Source: Entoloma clypeatum
Taxonomy: Eukaryota > Basidiomycota > Agaricomycetes > Agaricales > Entolomataceae
Direction: 5' to 3'
Length of the DNA: 64,000 nt
NCBI GenBank assembly: GCA_963565915.1
Contig: OY751485.1
Coordinates: 3,658,001 to 3,722,000 of the forward strand
Under the pieces are notes generated by a model. The model saw nothing but the letters and a program-made list of their open reading frames with translations. It had not been told where the DNA came from and searched no databases. Below, piece after piece: positions 34,959 through 44,089 of this stretch (the stretch's first letter is position 1; the number at the start of each line of letters is the position of its first letter). The position numbers and the translations under genes are program-made.

Positions 34959-35371
34959 TGTTAAGAACTGATCGACAAAACGTCGGAGCTATGTCGGACG
35001 CGTCGGAAAGTCGGAGGGTCGAAGCGCGTGCAACGTAGGGGCAAGGACTTGGCTTCAACTTGTGTGTTGCGCCCTCGCTAATATGTTGGTGTCCTTATTT
35101 CGGAGGATCGGAGGATCGGAGGTCGGAGGTCGGACTCAATTTAAGAGTCAGAAAGAGGACGGGAGGTATGATGTCGAATCTAAGTTGATATTCAAACTGA
35201 AGCTAATACACGATTCTACATAAGTTTAAATACTATGTCGGAGGACGTGTGGCTTCGTCGGAGTCGGATAACGAGTGGCTGTCGGAGATTCTTAACATAA
35301 GTAAAATGGTTGGATGTAAGTAATGTACGTAGTAACGAGATTCATAACAGTAAGTATGCATAATAAGTATT
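34959..35371 (-). repeat. Gypsy-1 5' LTR, first part
   Basis: It matches 22517-22930 of the 3' LTR with few differences. It is broken by Gypsy-2 at GTATT (35367-35371), and the remaining 71 bp are at 42477-42547. The total of about 484 bp agrees with the 483-bp 3' LTR. Confidence 0.92.
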
Positions 35372-35773
35372 TGTTATGCTTAACAAACCGTTCCAAGGTT
35401 TGGGCAGAGTATGCAGGAAAGTGGAAAGGCGAAGAGCAAAGTGATTGCTAAATCTAAGGAATCTACTATAGTACAAGAGGTTTATATAGGTACTGACTAT
35501 AGGCGGTAGCAGATGAGTCAGTACTGCGGAAGGCAGTGCGCATGAGTAAGGCGACTGCGGAAGGCTATGTACAGTGAGTAAGCTGACTGCGGAAAGCGAG
35601 TCAGTGCGGGAGCGAAGTATACTAAAGGGGATGACGAAGTAATGTAATGAGTCAGACTGGAAATCGAAGGTTGCGAAAGTAGACATTAGACATAGTAAGC
35701 TCGTAAGAGGGCGCCGAGTCAGGCCGATAAGTAAAAGATATGATGTGGTCCTCATACCGTAGAGTCCGTAACA
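35372..35773 (-). repeat. Gypsy-2 3' LTR
   Basis: It is bounded by TGTTATGC and CCGTAACA. On the minus strand the polypurine tract GGAGAGGGAAACA (35774-35786) precedes it. TGAGTCA motifs at 35514-35520 and 35648-35654 and a TATA box (about 35485-35492) mark the U3 promoter. Confidence 0.92.
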
Positions 35774-35807
35774 TGTTTCCCTCTCCAAGCTCTGTGTCCT
35801 CACAGAG

Positions 35808-36179
35808 TCACTGTCCCCATCCCTCGTTGTTGCCGGGATCGGACCAGTTCGGACTTTCCTTGAGGCTCCAATCATATATCAACTCCTGGTTGATGGCTAC
35901 GGCGAGTTCGAGGCCTTTGATAGCCAGCCAAATACGTCAATTCTCAATTACGAGGGTGCTGGTGTAATTTCCGAGAATCTGTTTTTCCTCGGGACTCGGG
36001 GCGACGGGTAGGTTGGACAGCGAGTGAAGCCGGATATGCATCTGGCGATGGAGGAGGTCGGCAAGGGAAGTTTCGAGAGCATGGATTTGGTCTCTCATAG
36101 AGAGTGCTTCGTTCATAAGGGCGGCGATGGCGGGGTTGATGTCGGTGGTAGAGGTGGAGGTAACGGTGGTGTTGGACAT
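35808..36179 (-). pseudogene. Gypsy-2 extra ORF (ORF3) between pol and 3' LTR
   Basis: A sense-strand frame of 124 codons starts at ATG 36177-36179, 130 nt after the pol stop. It has a Thr/Ser-rich start and then a helical, probably coiled-coil segment (ALMNEALSMRDQIHALE). A TGA at 35937-35939 follows IEN; beyond it RIWLAIKGLELAVAINQEL continues in the same frame to TGA at 35808-35810. The position is that of env or other accessory genes, but I see no signal peptide or membrane segment. I do not recognise the family. Confidence 0.5.
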
Positions 36180-36311
36180 GGCGGTGAGGATGGTTGAGAG
36201 GTAGAAGAAGAAGGGGGAGGCTATATTGGGCAGGGAAAAGGGCTAGAGCGGGGAACTCAATGTGTGGTTGACTGATGAGGTCGATACTTGTCATGGATTG
36301 AGAGCCGTCTT

Positions 36312-36995
36312 TTATCGTGGGCGAGACGGGTTCTGCCGATGGAAATCACGGATCAAATCTTGAGTGTTCTGAACATTAGCTCGAGGTTCCCATGTGTTTT
36401 CTTCTGGACCATATCCTTCCCACTGGACGAGGTACTGGATCTTTCCGCGGAAATTTCGAGAGTCTAGGATCGTAGACACATGGTACTCTTCTCATCCTAC
36501 GATGATCGGATCAGGGGCTGGTTTCTTTTTCTGGATGGCGTACTTCGGAGTTTCATATGGTGACAACAGGGTCTCGTTGAACACAGGGTGAATCATCTTC
36601 CAAGTCTTTGGAAGATCAAGAAGGTACGCGCTAGCCCCTTTCTTCTCTAGGACTTTGAATGGTCCATGTCGGAGTGCATCAAGTTTCTTTGAGGGGCGAT
36701 CGGTCCTGATGTTAGTCCCTTCCAGCCACACCTTGTCTCCAATGCGGTAGTCCCGAGATGGACTTCGCTGTGTGTCAACTGTCTTCTTCATCTGATCCTG
36801 TGCTTGCCTCAGTGCGGCATTGGCTTCTTCTCGTGCCTGTTTAAGTTTTTTCAAGAAGTCGTTGGCAGCCAGATTAGTATCTTCTAACACGAGCTCTCCC
36901 TTCCACGGATGTAAACCGTAGTTGAGGTAGAATGGGGTGTGCTTCGTTGCCTGGTATTGTACTGGAACTCTGCGATTGCGATCCATTCTGCCCAA
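36312..36995 (-). pseudogene. Gypsy-2 integrase C-terminus and chromodomain
   Basis: This frame continues integrase after a frameshift near 36950, with HTPFYLNYGLHPW, RIGDKVWLEG and FNETLLSPYE. After a TGA at 36492-36494 comes a chromodomain ([34 protein letters not shown]) ending at TAA 36312-36314. The aromatic residues expected to bind methyl-lysine appear present (Y, W, Y/W), by eye. Confidence 0.85.
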
Positions 36996-38797
36996 TCATC
37001 CTGTAGATGGTTGACAAAGTTTCGTAAGAATGCTTCTGTTTCCTGATGTGATCGCTCGGCTTGTCCATCAGTCTGTGGGTGGTATGCGGTGGACAGGTTC
37101 CTCTTGATCCCTAACATGCGGCAGAGTATCTCCATGAACTTCGCGGCGAACTGCGGTCCCGTATCGCTGATGATCTTTTTGGGGATCCCATGAAGCTTCC
37201 ATATCTGATCCCGATAGATCTTGGCTAATCCTTCAGCTGATAGTTCCACGGTTGTCGGAATAAGGTGAAGCATCTTCAAATGTCTATCCGTGATGACCAG
37301 AATTGTGTTTTTTCCATCAGATTCTGGTATCGGTCCCACAACGTCGATTCCTATGTCTTCCCATGGGTGACTTGGTGCTGCATGGGGATGTAGCGGAGCA
37401 TGTCGCTTTTGTCGGTTAATCTTGTTGCATTGACAAGTGTCGCAACCCTTTACGTACTTCTTCACATCATGCAGTATGGTAGGCCACCAGTAGGTGCGAG
37501 TGAGGAGTTCATGTGTCCGGTACTGTCCTGGATGTCCAGCCACTGGTGCATTGTGTGACTCAAACATCAATTCTTGTCGTAATTGTGGATCTGGCGGGAC
37601 ATAGACTCGTTCGCCTGCATATGTGATGCCGTTTTCCTGTTGATACCAATGAGGATTCTTCTTTAGACCCTGGGCTACTTCTGTCTCCATGCGGTTTGAA
37701 CCCTTGATGCGTGCGATCCACGGATTTTCGATGGTCGTGATGTTTCCAATTTTGATGGAATCAGATGTTTCACCCCCTTCAAAGAATTGTTCCTCCGTGA
37801 ACATCTCCATTTGTACCACATCTTCTGATTCCAATCGTTTCAAGAATAATCCCTCCTTGAGCATTTGGTCACTGTCCTGTGGTTCGAGTTCCGCTTCATA
37901 CCAGGGTAAGCGTGACAGGATGTCCGCTTTCGCATTGGTCTTGCCGGGCACATGCCGTAATTCGAAGTCATAGTCTTGTAACTTCATTTTCCAGTGTCGC
38001 TGTCATTGATTCAGGTCCTGAGGATGACGGAAATATTCCAGGTTCTTGTGATCGGTCAAGATTTCAAAACGTTCCCTGGCTTCGAGCAGATAGTGTCTCC
38101 AATCTTTCAATGCTTCCACGACTGCCAGGAGTTCCTTGTCGTATATCTCGTAATTCTGTTCGGCCGCGGACATGGTCCGCGACAAGAACGCGATGGGGTG
38201 CCATTTGTCGTCTTGCTTCTGAGAGAGTACTGCTCCAATTGCATAGCCCAATGCGTCGGTTTCAACCCTGAACTGTCCCTCTGGTTTTGGTAATGCCAAG
38301 ACTGGTGCCGATGTGATTGCCCGTATGAGGCCTTCAAAAGCTTGCTGCTCTGTTGGTCCCCAAGTAAATGCTGTACCGCCCGTGAGCGCGGTGAGAGGTT
38401 TTGCGATGTTTGAGTACCCTTCAATAAAACATCGATAGAAGTTAGCAAATCCAAGGAACTTCTGAACTTCCTTTTTTGATGTGGGTGCTCGCCAGTTTTG
38501 AATTGTATCCATCTTCTCAGTTTCCATCTCAACACGTCCCTCACCAACCACATATCCCAATATGGGACATTTCGTTACTTCCCATAAACACTTCTTCTCC
38601 TTTAGGAACAAATCATTGTCCGATAGGATCTGTAGGATTTCTTTGGTGTTTCGCGCGAGTTCTTCCTTGGTTTTACCGATAACCACGATGTCATCCATGT
38701 AGATCACGCAGATACGTCGGCGGATCTGGTCCCAGAATAGACTAGCCATCATTCGAGAGAACGTTCCCGGGGAGTTGCAAAGACCGAAAAACATGAC
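36884..38797 (-). pseudogene. Gypsy-2 RT C-terminal part, RNase H and integrase
   Basis: The part from 38797 to 38006 encodes the RT palm end with VMFFGLCNSPGTFSRMM and the catalytic YMDD (intact), then the thumb and RNase H (VETDALGYAIGAVLSQ). A TGA at 38003-38005 sits where CGA would give NQRQRHWKM. Integrase follows with the HHCC zinc region (APVAGHPGQYRTHELL, CDTCQCNK) and catalytic residues in GIDVVGPI, ISDTGPQF and TDGQAERSHQ. A frameshift ends it near 36950. Confidence 0.9.
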
Positions 38798-39255
38798 TGT
38801 TATGGTTGACAAACCCATGCAATGCTTAGGCAGAGCGGCTTAAGTAGCAAAGGCGGATACCAAGGTGATTGCTAGATCTGGGAAATACATGCAATGTATG
38901 TACCCTATATATACTAGAAGGTCGAGTCATCTAGATGACTCTAGAGCGGTTCCGGTCTGACTCCAGAAGCGGACCCGGAGTAGGTGTCTATGGTAACTGC
39001 TGCGGCGTGAGTCAGAGTATCTAAGTATAGTCCAATAAGTAACACGATGTCAAGGATGTGTGAGAGTAACCATCTAGATATGGTAACGATGACCATACTG
39101 TAGTGAGTAAGCGGAGGCCGGGGCCCGAATGATGTAAAAGTGAATAGTAAGCATGAAACCAATAGATAAGATGAAACTGGCCATTAATCAGATAAGGCCT
39201 CTATGTCTTGTATCTTGTCCGAGCGATCAATGCCATGGATAGCGAATCCATAACA
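38798..39255 (-). repeat. Solo LTR in Gypsy-2 RT, 458 bp
   Basis: It runs from TGTTATGG to CCATAACA with ATGAC duplications (38793-38797 and 39256-39260). It cuts RT between WKAAFLTS and the VMFFG motif. It resembles the Gypsy-2 LTR group (TTGCTAGATCT before a TATATATAC box, TGAGTCA near 39008) but is a separate subfamily. It probably arose by recombination between the two LTRs of a full element. Confidence 0.9.
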
Positions 39256-40370
39256 ATGACCAATGGTTCGAACAATCCTCAACTGGTGAGGAAGGCAGCT
39301 TTCCATTCATCGCCCTCCTTAATCCGGACGTTGTTATAGCCCCACATGATGTCCATTTTATTGAAGTAGACCGCATCTTTTAGTACATCCAAGAGATCGG
39401 ATATTCGTGGGAGTGGGAACTTGTCTTTGACCGTGAATTTATTGACCATGCGGTAATCTTGTACCAATCGTTTGGAGCCATCCTTCTTGTTGATGAAGAA
39501 GCAAGGGGAGGCATAAGGGGATTTGTATGGGCGGATCTTTCCTGTTGCTAGACCCTCGTCAATGAATGCGTCCAATTCCTCTTGTTCCTTTTGCGTCATA
39601 GGATATGTATTTCCCCCTAGTTCCTTTGGTGCGTCCGGTGTAAGTTCAATACCATGGTCCCATTCCCTCTCCTTTGGGATCTTATCAAAGTTCTCTTTCT
39701 CGAAAAGATGAGCAAATCGTTCAACATATGAGGGTCGTTTGGTTGTGGGAGGTGGTGTGGGAGTGACAGCTTCCAAAATAGGGTCTCCAGGCTTCCATTT
39801 CTGATCCGACTTTTTGGGTGCATCTTTGTCGCACACCTCAACCATGCGAACCCGGTGTTTGCGACCATCCAGGTTAACCCTGAAATCCAAGTGTTTGGTT
39901 CGACATGTTGTTGGGCACCGGTTAAATGTTACCGCGCCGGTTGTCCAATTGATTGTGGGGTTGTGGTGTACCAACCAGTCATGTCCCAAGAGCATGTCCA
40001 TTCTCCCAATGTCCAGTACCATTGCTTCCATGGTTTCCTGATGTGCTCCCAAATCCAGTTTGACTTCGGCAAGTTGGCTCGCTTTCTGTTGTCGATTTGG
40101 TGATCCATCCGCATTTAGAATTGCTATGGGTGGTATTCCTCGCGTGGGGAGGTTCTGTTCGCGTACTATTCTGGGATGAATGCATGTGCGTTCACATCCG
40201 CTGTCAACCTCAGGTCGGATAACCTTTGGTCCTCGTCGTGTCCTGAGCTGAGCTAACAGCCTGATTTCTCGTCTTTTCGGGGGTTTATCTCCCTTCACAA
40301 TCTTAGTCGACGCAGCAGCTCGCTTGGCAGGGATGACATAGGTTCTATTGTCTGCAGTCATACAAGGCAA
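39256..40370 (-). pseudogene. Gypsy-2 protease and RT N-terminal part
   Basis: The open frame from 40370 encodes an aspartic protease with the unusual motif VDSGCERTC (DSGC rather than DSGA or DSGT), then LLGHDWLVHHNPTINW, a linker, and RT with YRMVNKFTVKDKFPLPRI and MDIMWGYNNVRIKEGDEWKAAF. A TGA at 39279-39281 occurs where glutamate is expected, just before the solo LTR. Pol starts 42 nt after the gag stop in another frame, so its expression would need reinitiation or frameshifting. Confidence 0.88.
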
Positions 40371-40411
40371 GCAAGTCCGTTTAATAGATAAGGGTCGCGA
40401 CTTAGCGTCGT

Positions 40412-42069
40412 TTAATTGGACCCTTTGGGAAAATCCTTCTTGTCGGCTTCTAAGATTGTGGTTTCATCATTCTTGGCATCTTCCTCGGACACCTTCCTAA
40501 CCCTTCCGGAGTTCTTCTTCGGCTTGCGGCAGTTGCGCGCGATATGGCCTTCTTGGTCACAGTTGAAACACTTGTGACCATCTTTCTTCTTTGGAGCGCT
40601 ACAGTCTTTAGCCAGATGACCGAAGTGTTGACAGTTGTAGCAACGGGCTACTCCTGCTTTGTCGATCTCCATGGCCTTGCCCTGACCACCATAAGTGGTA
40701 CCCGATCCGGTGCGCATGTCGCCGCCACCTCGGATGACCAGTGCGTGTCCTTCCATCTGTCGTCCCTTGTTTCGGATCTCCTTTGCGTAATCGGTGTACG
40801 TCTTGCCATCGCTGGCCACTTGTTCAGAGATTCTGCGGTTGACGATTTTCTCTAGGATGTATTTCCCAGTTTCTTTGCCAAGGTTTGACAGTTTCAAGAG
40901 TTCTTCAAATTCATCCAAGAATTCATCAACAGTGTGTTTCTCTTGTTTCAGGACTTCGAGTCTCGCTTTGGCAGCGACCGACTTGTTGGCGATGGAGAAT
41001 CATGTGGCGATATCATCGGAAAAACCTAGCCAGGTGATGTTCTCGTTGTCAACGGCAAGAGCGTCTAACTTGTTACTGGCCCAGTGCCTGCCGGACCCTT
41101 CCATCATGCGGGATAGTACCGCAAGAATCTTCTGATCGTCTGTGAGGCTCTTTTGGAACCTGATGTACAGTTTGGTGGCTTTCCACCACTCGTCAAAGGT
41201 GTATCTGTCCTTGAACATCCCAGGATCCTTGATGATCTTGGATGTATCCATTGTTTGTACAGCTGGAGCTTCTGCCATGTTTAGAGTCTGCGGAGGAGAA
41301 GAGGAGTCGGATTGTTGGGATGAAGATGGGGTTCGGGATACAGGTAAGGATTGAAAATGAGTCCCTGTTCTAGGCGTCTGTTCGGTATCTGACTGCGCGG
41401 AGTCAAAAGTAAATTCGTCAGGGGACTCGTCGGCGGAATCGGTGGCAAAACGTTCAGAGTATTTCCTCTGTAAATCTCTAAGGAATCTCTGTTCCTGCAC
41501 GTCTGTTGGTCTCGAGAAGGGGTCAAGTCTCTCGTTTCGTGCCCAGCGGTTGTACTCGGTCTGTTGTTCTTCGGTGGTGAAGTGGGCGTAGATCTGCTGC
41601 TTCGAGTAAGACGTGATGATGTGGCTCTGGGACGTCTCGATGTGAGCGTCCTAATCAATCTTCTGATAACGGTTGTCTGGACACCGATAAACTCTCTGAT
41701 CTCTGTGATCCGACCTGTCTGAGGTCCTTCTTGAACGCGAAAGCTTTCGAGTTCGTTCTGTCGGGCATTGTAACACGCGATCTGGTGTTGCCGAGCAAGA
41801 TGGATGCTCTCTGCTATCTCGCCGTGGGGGCGATGCTCGTCGTTGTCTAGTTCTTTGTCAAGCACCTGCTGTAGGATGTGATGGATCTCCGATTCGATGT
41901 ACTGCTGGATGAGCGTAAAATCAATACTGTCTTGAGGACTTAGCTCCTCCTGTTGGGCTTCTGGCGTGCTGAATGGGTTACTGGTGAAGTCTTCAAAGAA
42001 GCGCGATGTCTTGACTCGTCTGGTAGTTGCTCTCTTCGCTCTGGGCGAACCTAACGAGATTTAGCAACT
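40412..42069 (-). pseudogene. Gypsy-2 gag with two zinc knuckles
   Basis: The N-terminal acidic helical region (42030-41680) is followed by a frameshift near 41665. Then comes the core region with TFDEWWKATKLYIRFQ, and a TGA at 41000-41002 where tryptophan is likely. The remainder holds LEVLKQEKHTVDEFLDEFEEL and two CX2CX4HX4C knuckles, CYNCQHFGHLAKDC and CFNCDQEGHIARNC, which bind RNA. It ends at TAA 40412-40414. No ATG is visible between the predicted RNA start and the open frame. The self-primer site AGATTTAGCAA lies at 42057-42067 (plus-strand sequence). Confidence 0.88.
42057..42067 (-). promoter_or_regulatory. Gypsy-2 self-primer binding site
   Basis: Two bases inside the 5' LTR end, the minus strand reads TTGCTAAATCT. 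Its complement AGATTTAGCAA is in the LTR (plus 42143-42153), 33 nt from the start of a TATATAAA box. Offset and spacing match Gypsy-1. The site is conserved in Gypsy-2b (6692-6702). Confidence 0.7.
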
Positions 42070-42471
42070 TGTTATGCTTAACAAACCGTTCCAAGGTTTG
42101 GGCAGAGTATGCAGGAAAGTGGAAAGGCGAAGAGCAAAGTGATTGCTAAATCTAAGGAATCTACTATAGTACAAGAGGTTTATATAGGTACTGACTATAG
42201 GCGGTAGCAGATGAGTCAGTACTGCGGAAGGCAGTGCGCATGAGTAAGGCGACTGCGGAAGGCTATGTACAGTGAGTAAGCTGACTGCGGAAAGCGAGTC
42301 AGCGCGGGAGCGAAGTATACTAAAGGGGATGACGAAGTAATGTAATGAGTCAGACTGGAAATCGAAGGTTGCGAAAGTAGACATTAGACATAGTAAGCTC
42401 GTAAGAGGGCGCCGAGTCGGGCCGATAAGTAAAAGATATGACGTGGTCCTCATACCGTAGAGTCCGTAACA
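42070..42471 (-). repeat. Gypsy-2 5' LTR
   Basis: This 402-bp LTR is nearly identical to 35372-35773. TATA lies at 42179-42186, and TGAGTCA motifs lie upstream at 42212-42218 and 42346-42352. Confidence 0.92.
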
Positions 42472-42547
42472 GTATTAGTCAAAATGTCGGAGGTGTCGGA
42501 GGTGTCGGGATTGGTCGGAAATTGTTGGAATGGATCAGAATGTAACA
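42472..42547 (-). repeat. Gypsy-1 5' LTR, second part
   Basis: After the GTATT duplication (42472-42476) the last 71 bp of the Gypsy-1 LTR (AGTCAAAATGTCGGAGG to ATGTAACA) match 22929-22999. GAAGG (42548-42552) then returns to Copia-B. Confidence 0.92.
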
Positions 42548-42552
42548 GAAGG

Positions 42553-43457
42553 CCTTCATGACAACATGGGAATGTAGGGACCTAGGCCACCTAGTGTCTA
42601 ATGGGGAACCGAAAGAATTTCTCTCAATCCAAATAAGGCAACGTGGGAAGAAGATCTTCATTGATCAAGTACCTTACCTTGAGAAAATTCTCGCATGAAT
42701 GGGGATGAGCGAATCCAATGCCACCCACACCCCACTCCCAACAGACTACAAACCCATGAAATCCAAAGATGAACCCAATGCGGAACTCAGATCCAAGTAC
42801 CAATCCATCATCGGATCACTATTGTACTTAATGATCAGGACAAGACCCGACATTTGTTTCGCCATGATCAAAATGTCCCAATTTTCCGCAAACCCTACCA
42901 AACGCCATTTAGAAGTGGCAAGGGATGTTTGCAGGTATTTGAAGGCAATGAAAGATTACACGATCATGTATGATGGTGATTCTGGGAAAGGAATCTACGC
43001 ATTTACAGACTCCAATTGGGTGTCAGACAAAAACACCAGAAAATCCACCACTGGTTACTTCATATCACTGGCGTCTGGAGCAGTAACATGGGTTTCATCG
43101 GCGCAAAAAACCATTGCCCTCTCTTCCACAGAAGCAGAGTACATGGCGCTATCAGATTGCAGTCGCGCAGTGACATGGCTTAGAAGCATGCTTGCCGAAC
43201 TTGGAATGCAGATCGGATCAGTTCCGATCTATGGAGACAACAATGGCTCCGTCTTTATCGCATCCAATCCTGTAACTGAGAAGCGGTCCAAGCACATCGA
43301 CGTGCGATTCCACTTTGTCAGAGAAAAAGTATCCGAAGGGATTATTACGGTCGAATTCATCGAAGGAGTGAATAACCCTGCAGACCTTTTAACTAAGAAT
43401 CTGGGGAAAATCCTCTTCAACAAGTTTATCCCATACTTTGGATTACTTAAAAACTAG
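42553..43457 (+). pseudogene. Copia-B pol, 3' part: RT end and RNase H
   Basis: The sequence CCTTCATGACAACATGG continues exactly where Copia-B stopped at 22512. The RT end is broken by TGA near 42697 where Copia-D has CGC. The open remainder encodes RNase H with TDSNWVS (active-site TDSDWAS altered), STEAEYMA, GDNNGS and a conserved tail to TAG at 43455-43457. Confidence 0.92.
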
Positions 43458-43526
43458 ACGAAGAAAGAGTACCTATATGGGAAAAAGTAAAAATGTATTT
43501 AGAAGAATGTACTAAATATGGGGGGG

Positions 43527-43838
43527 TGTTGAAACTTTTCCATCATGTAGATTGGATTAGATTAGATCACATCACGTGACCATTTACACATCTTTGATTA
43601 CATACTTATTTGGTTGGTACAAACAGTAGTACGGTATATAAGACCAGGAAACTGTCAATATCAACAAGTTGTCTCTTGACTCTTAACCAGCTCCATCGCT
43701 CTTATCAGCCTCAACCGCTCTCACCAGCCTCACCCTCCCAAACCATGTAAGTGGCTAGAATGGTTAAGTAGAGTACTTCCGCACTGTAGCTGTGTTGCTC
43801 AGTACGCCTGTGGCTAGCGCCCAGGTGGAACTTCAACA
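43527..43838 (+). repeat. Copia-B 3' LTR
   Basis: This 312-bp LTR, preceded by the polypurine tract ATATGGGGGGG, ends CTTCAACA at 43838 and is followed by the TCTGG duplication. It differs from the 5' LTR mainly at CpG sites. Confidence 0.92.
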
Positions 43839-44089
43839 TCTGGTTTCAATAAAAAAAATTATGAGAGACGGGCCAGAGACCAGTTTAAACTGTTCTCAAA
43901 CTGGTCTTTCATATACTATGAGCCATCGACCCATGGGTCAATGTAGCACAGGTACATGCAGGTAGCAACAGATTTGAGTTCCGGCGCACATTTTCACTGT
44001 AGAGAAAACATGTAATAAAACTACAAAAAATAACTATGAGACGCACATGTGTGGCATGCACACATCATACTATACCCTGCTGGGGAACC

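Larger units (their letters stand above)
35372..42471 (-). mobile_element. Gypsy-2: chromodomain Ty3/Gypsy element
   Basis: Its 402-bp LTRs are 35372-35773 (3') and 42070-42471 (5'), with GTATT duplications at 35367-35371 and 42472-42476 inside the Gypsy-1 5' LTR. The order on the minus strand is gag with two zinc knuckles, protease, RT, RNase H, integrase, chromodomain and an extra ORF. The RT is split by a solo LTR. Frameshifts and TGA codons disable it. Its gag is almost identical to Gypsy-2b at the left edge. Confidence 0.94.
22517..42547 (-). mobile_element. Gypsy-1: chromodomain Ty3/Gypsy element, nested
   Basis: Its 3' LTR is 22517-22999. Its 5' LTR is 34959-35371 plus 42477-42547, itself split by Gypsy-2. 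GAAGG duplications (22512-22516 and 42548-42552) lie in Copia-B. The transcription order on the minus strand is gag, protease, RT, RNase H, integrase, chromodomain. An extra antisense gene lies before the 3' LTR. Copia-C interrupts the pol end. Gag and pol carry frameshifts and several TGA codons, so it cannot move by itself. Confidence 0.93.
18270..43838 (+). mobile_element. Copia-B: old Copia element split by Gypsy-1
   Basis: The 312-bp LTRs lie at 18270-18581 and 43527-43838. TCTGG duplications flank the element at 18265-18269 and 43839-43843. Its body is cut at 22516 by Gypsy-1 and resumes at 42553. The two LTRs differ at about seven positions, nearly all CpG transitions, so it is clearly older than Copia-A, -C and -D. 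A deletion after the leader (near 18765) removes the gag start codon. Confidence 0.92.
18150..43919. mobile_element. hAT MITE interrupted by Copia-B
   Basis: The left end TAGTGTTTCAAGGTTCAGTC begins at 18150. The interior (CTGGTCTCTGG) is broken at 18269 and resumes at 43839 with TCTGGTTTC after Copia-B, continuing with the family blocks AGAGACCAGTTTAAACTG and CTGGTCTTTC to about 43919. GAGCCAT occurs close to both outer ends, but the register of a duplication is not exact. Without Copia-B the MITE would be only about 200 bp long. Confidence 0.6.

Noticed and set aside
36177..36179. Envelope gene in Gypsy-2
   Set aside because: The ORF after pol lacks a signal peptide, membrane segment and cysteine pattern, so I call it only an unknown accessory frame.
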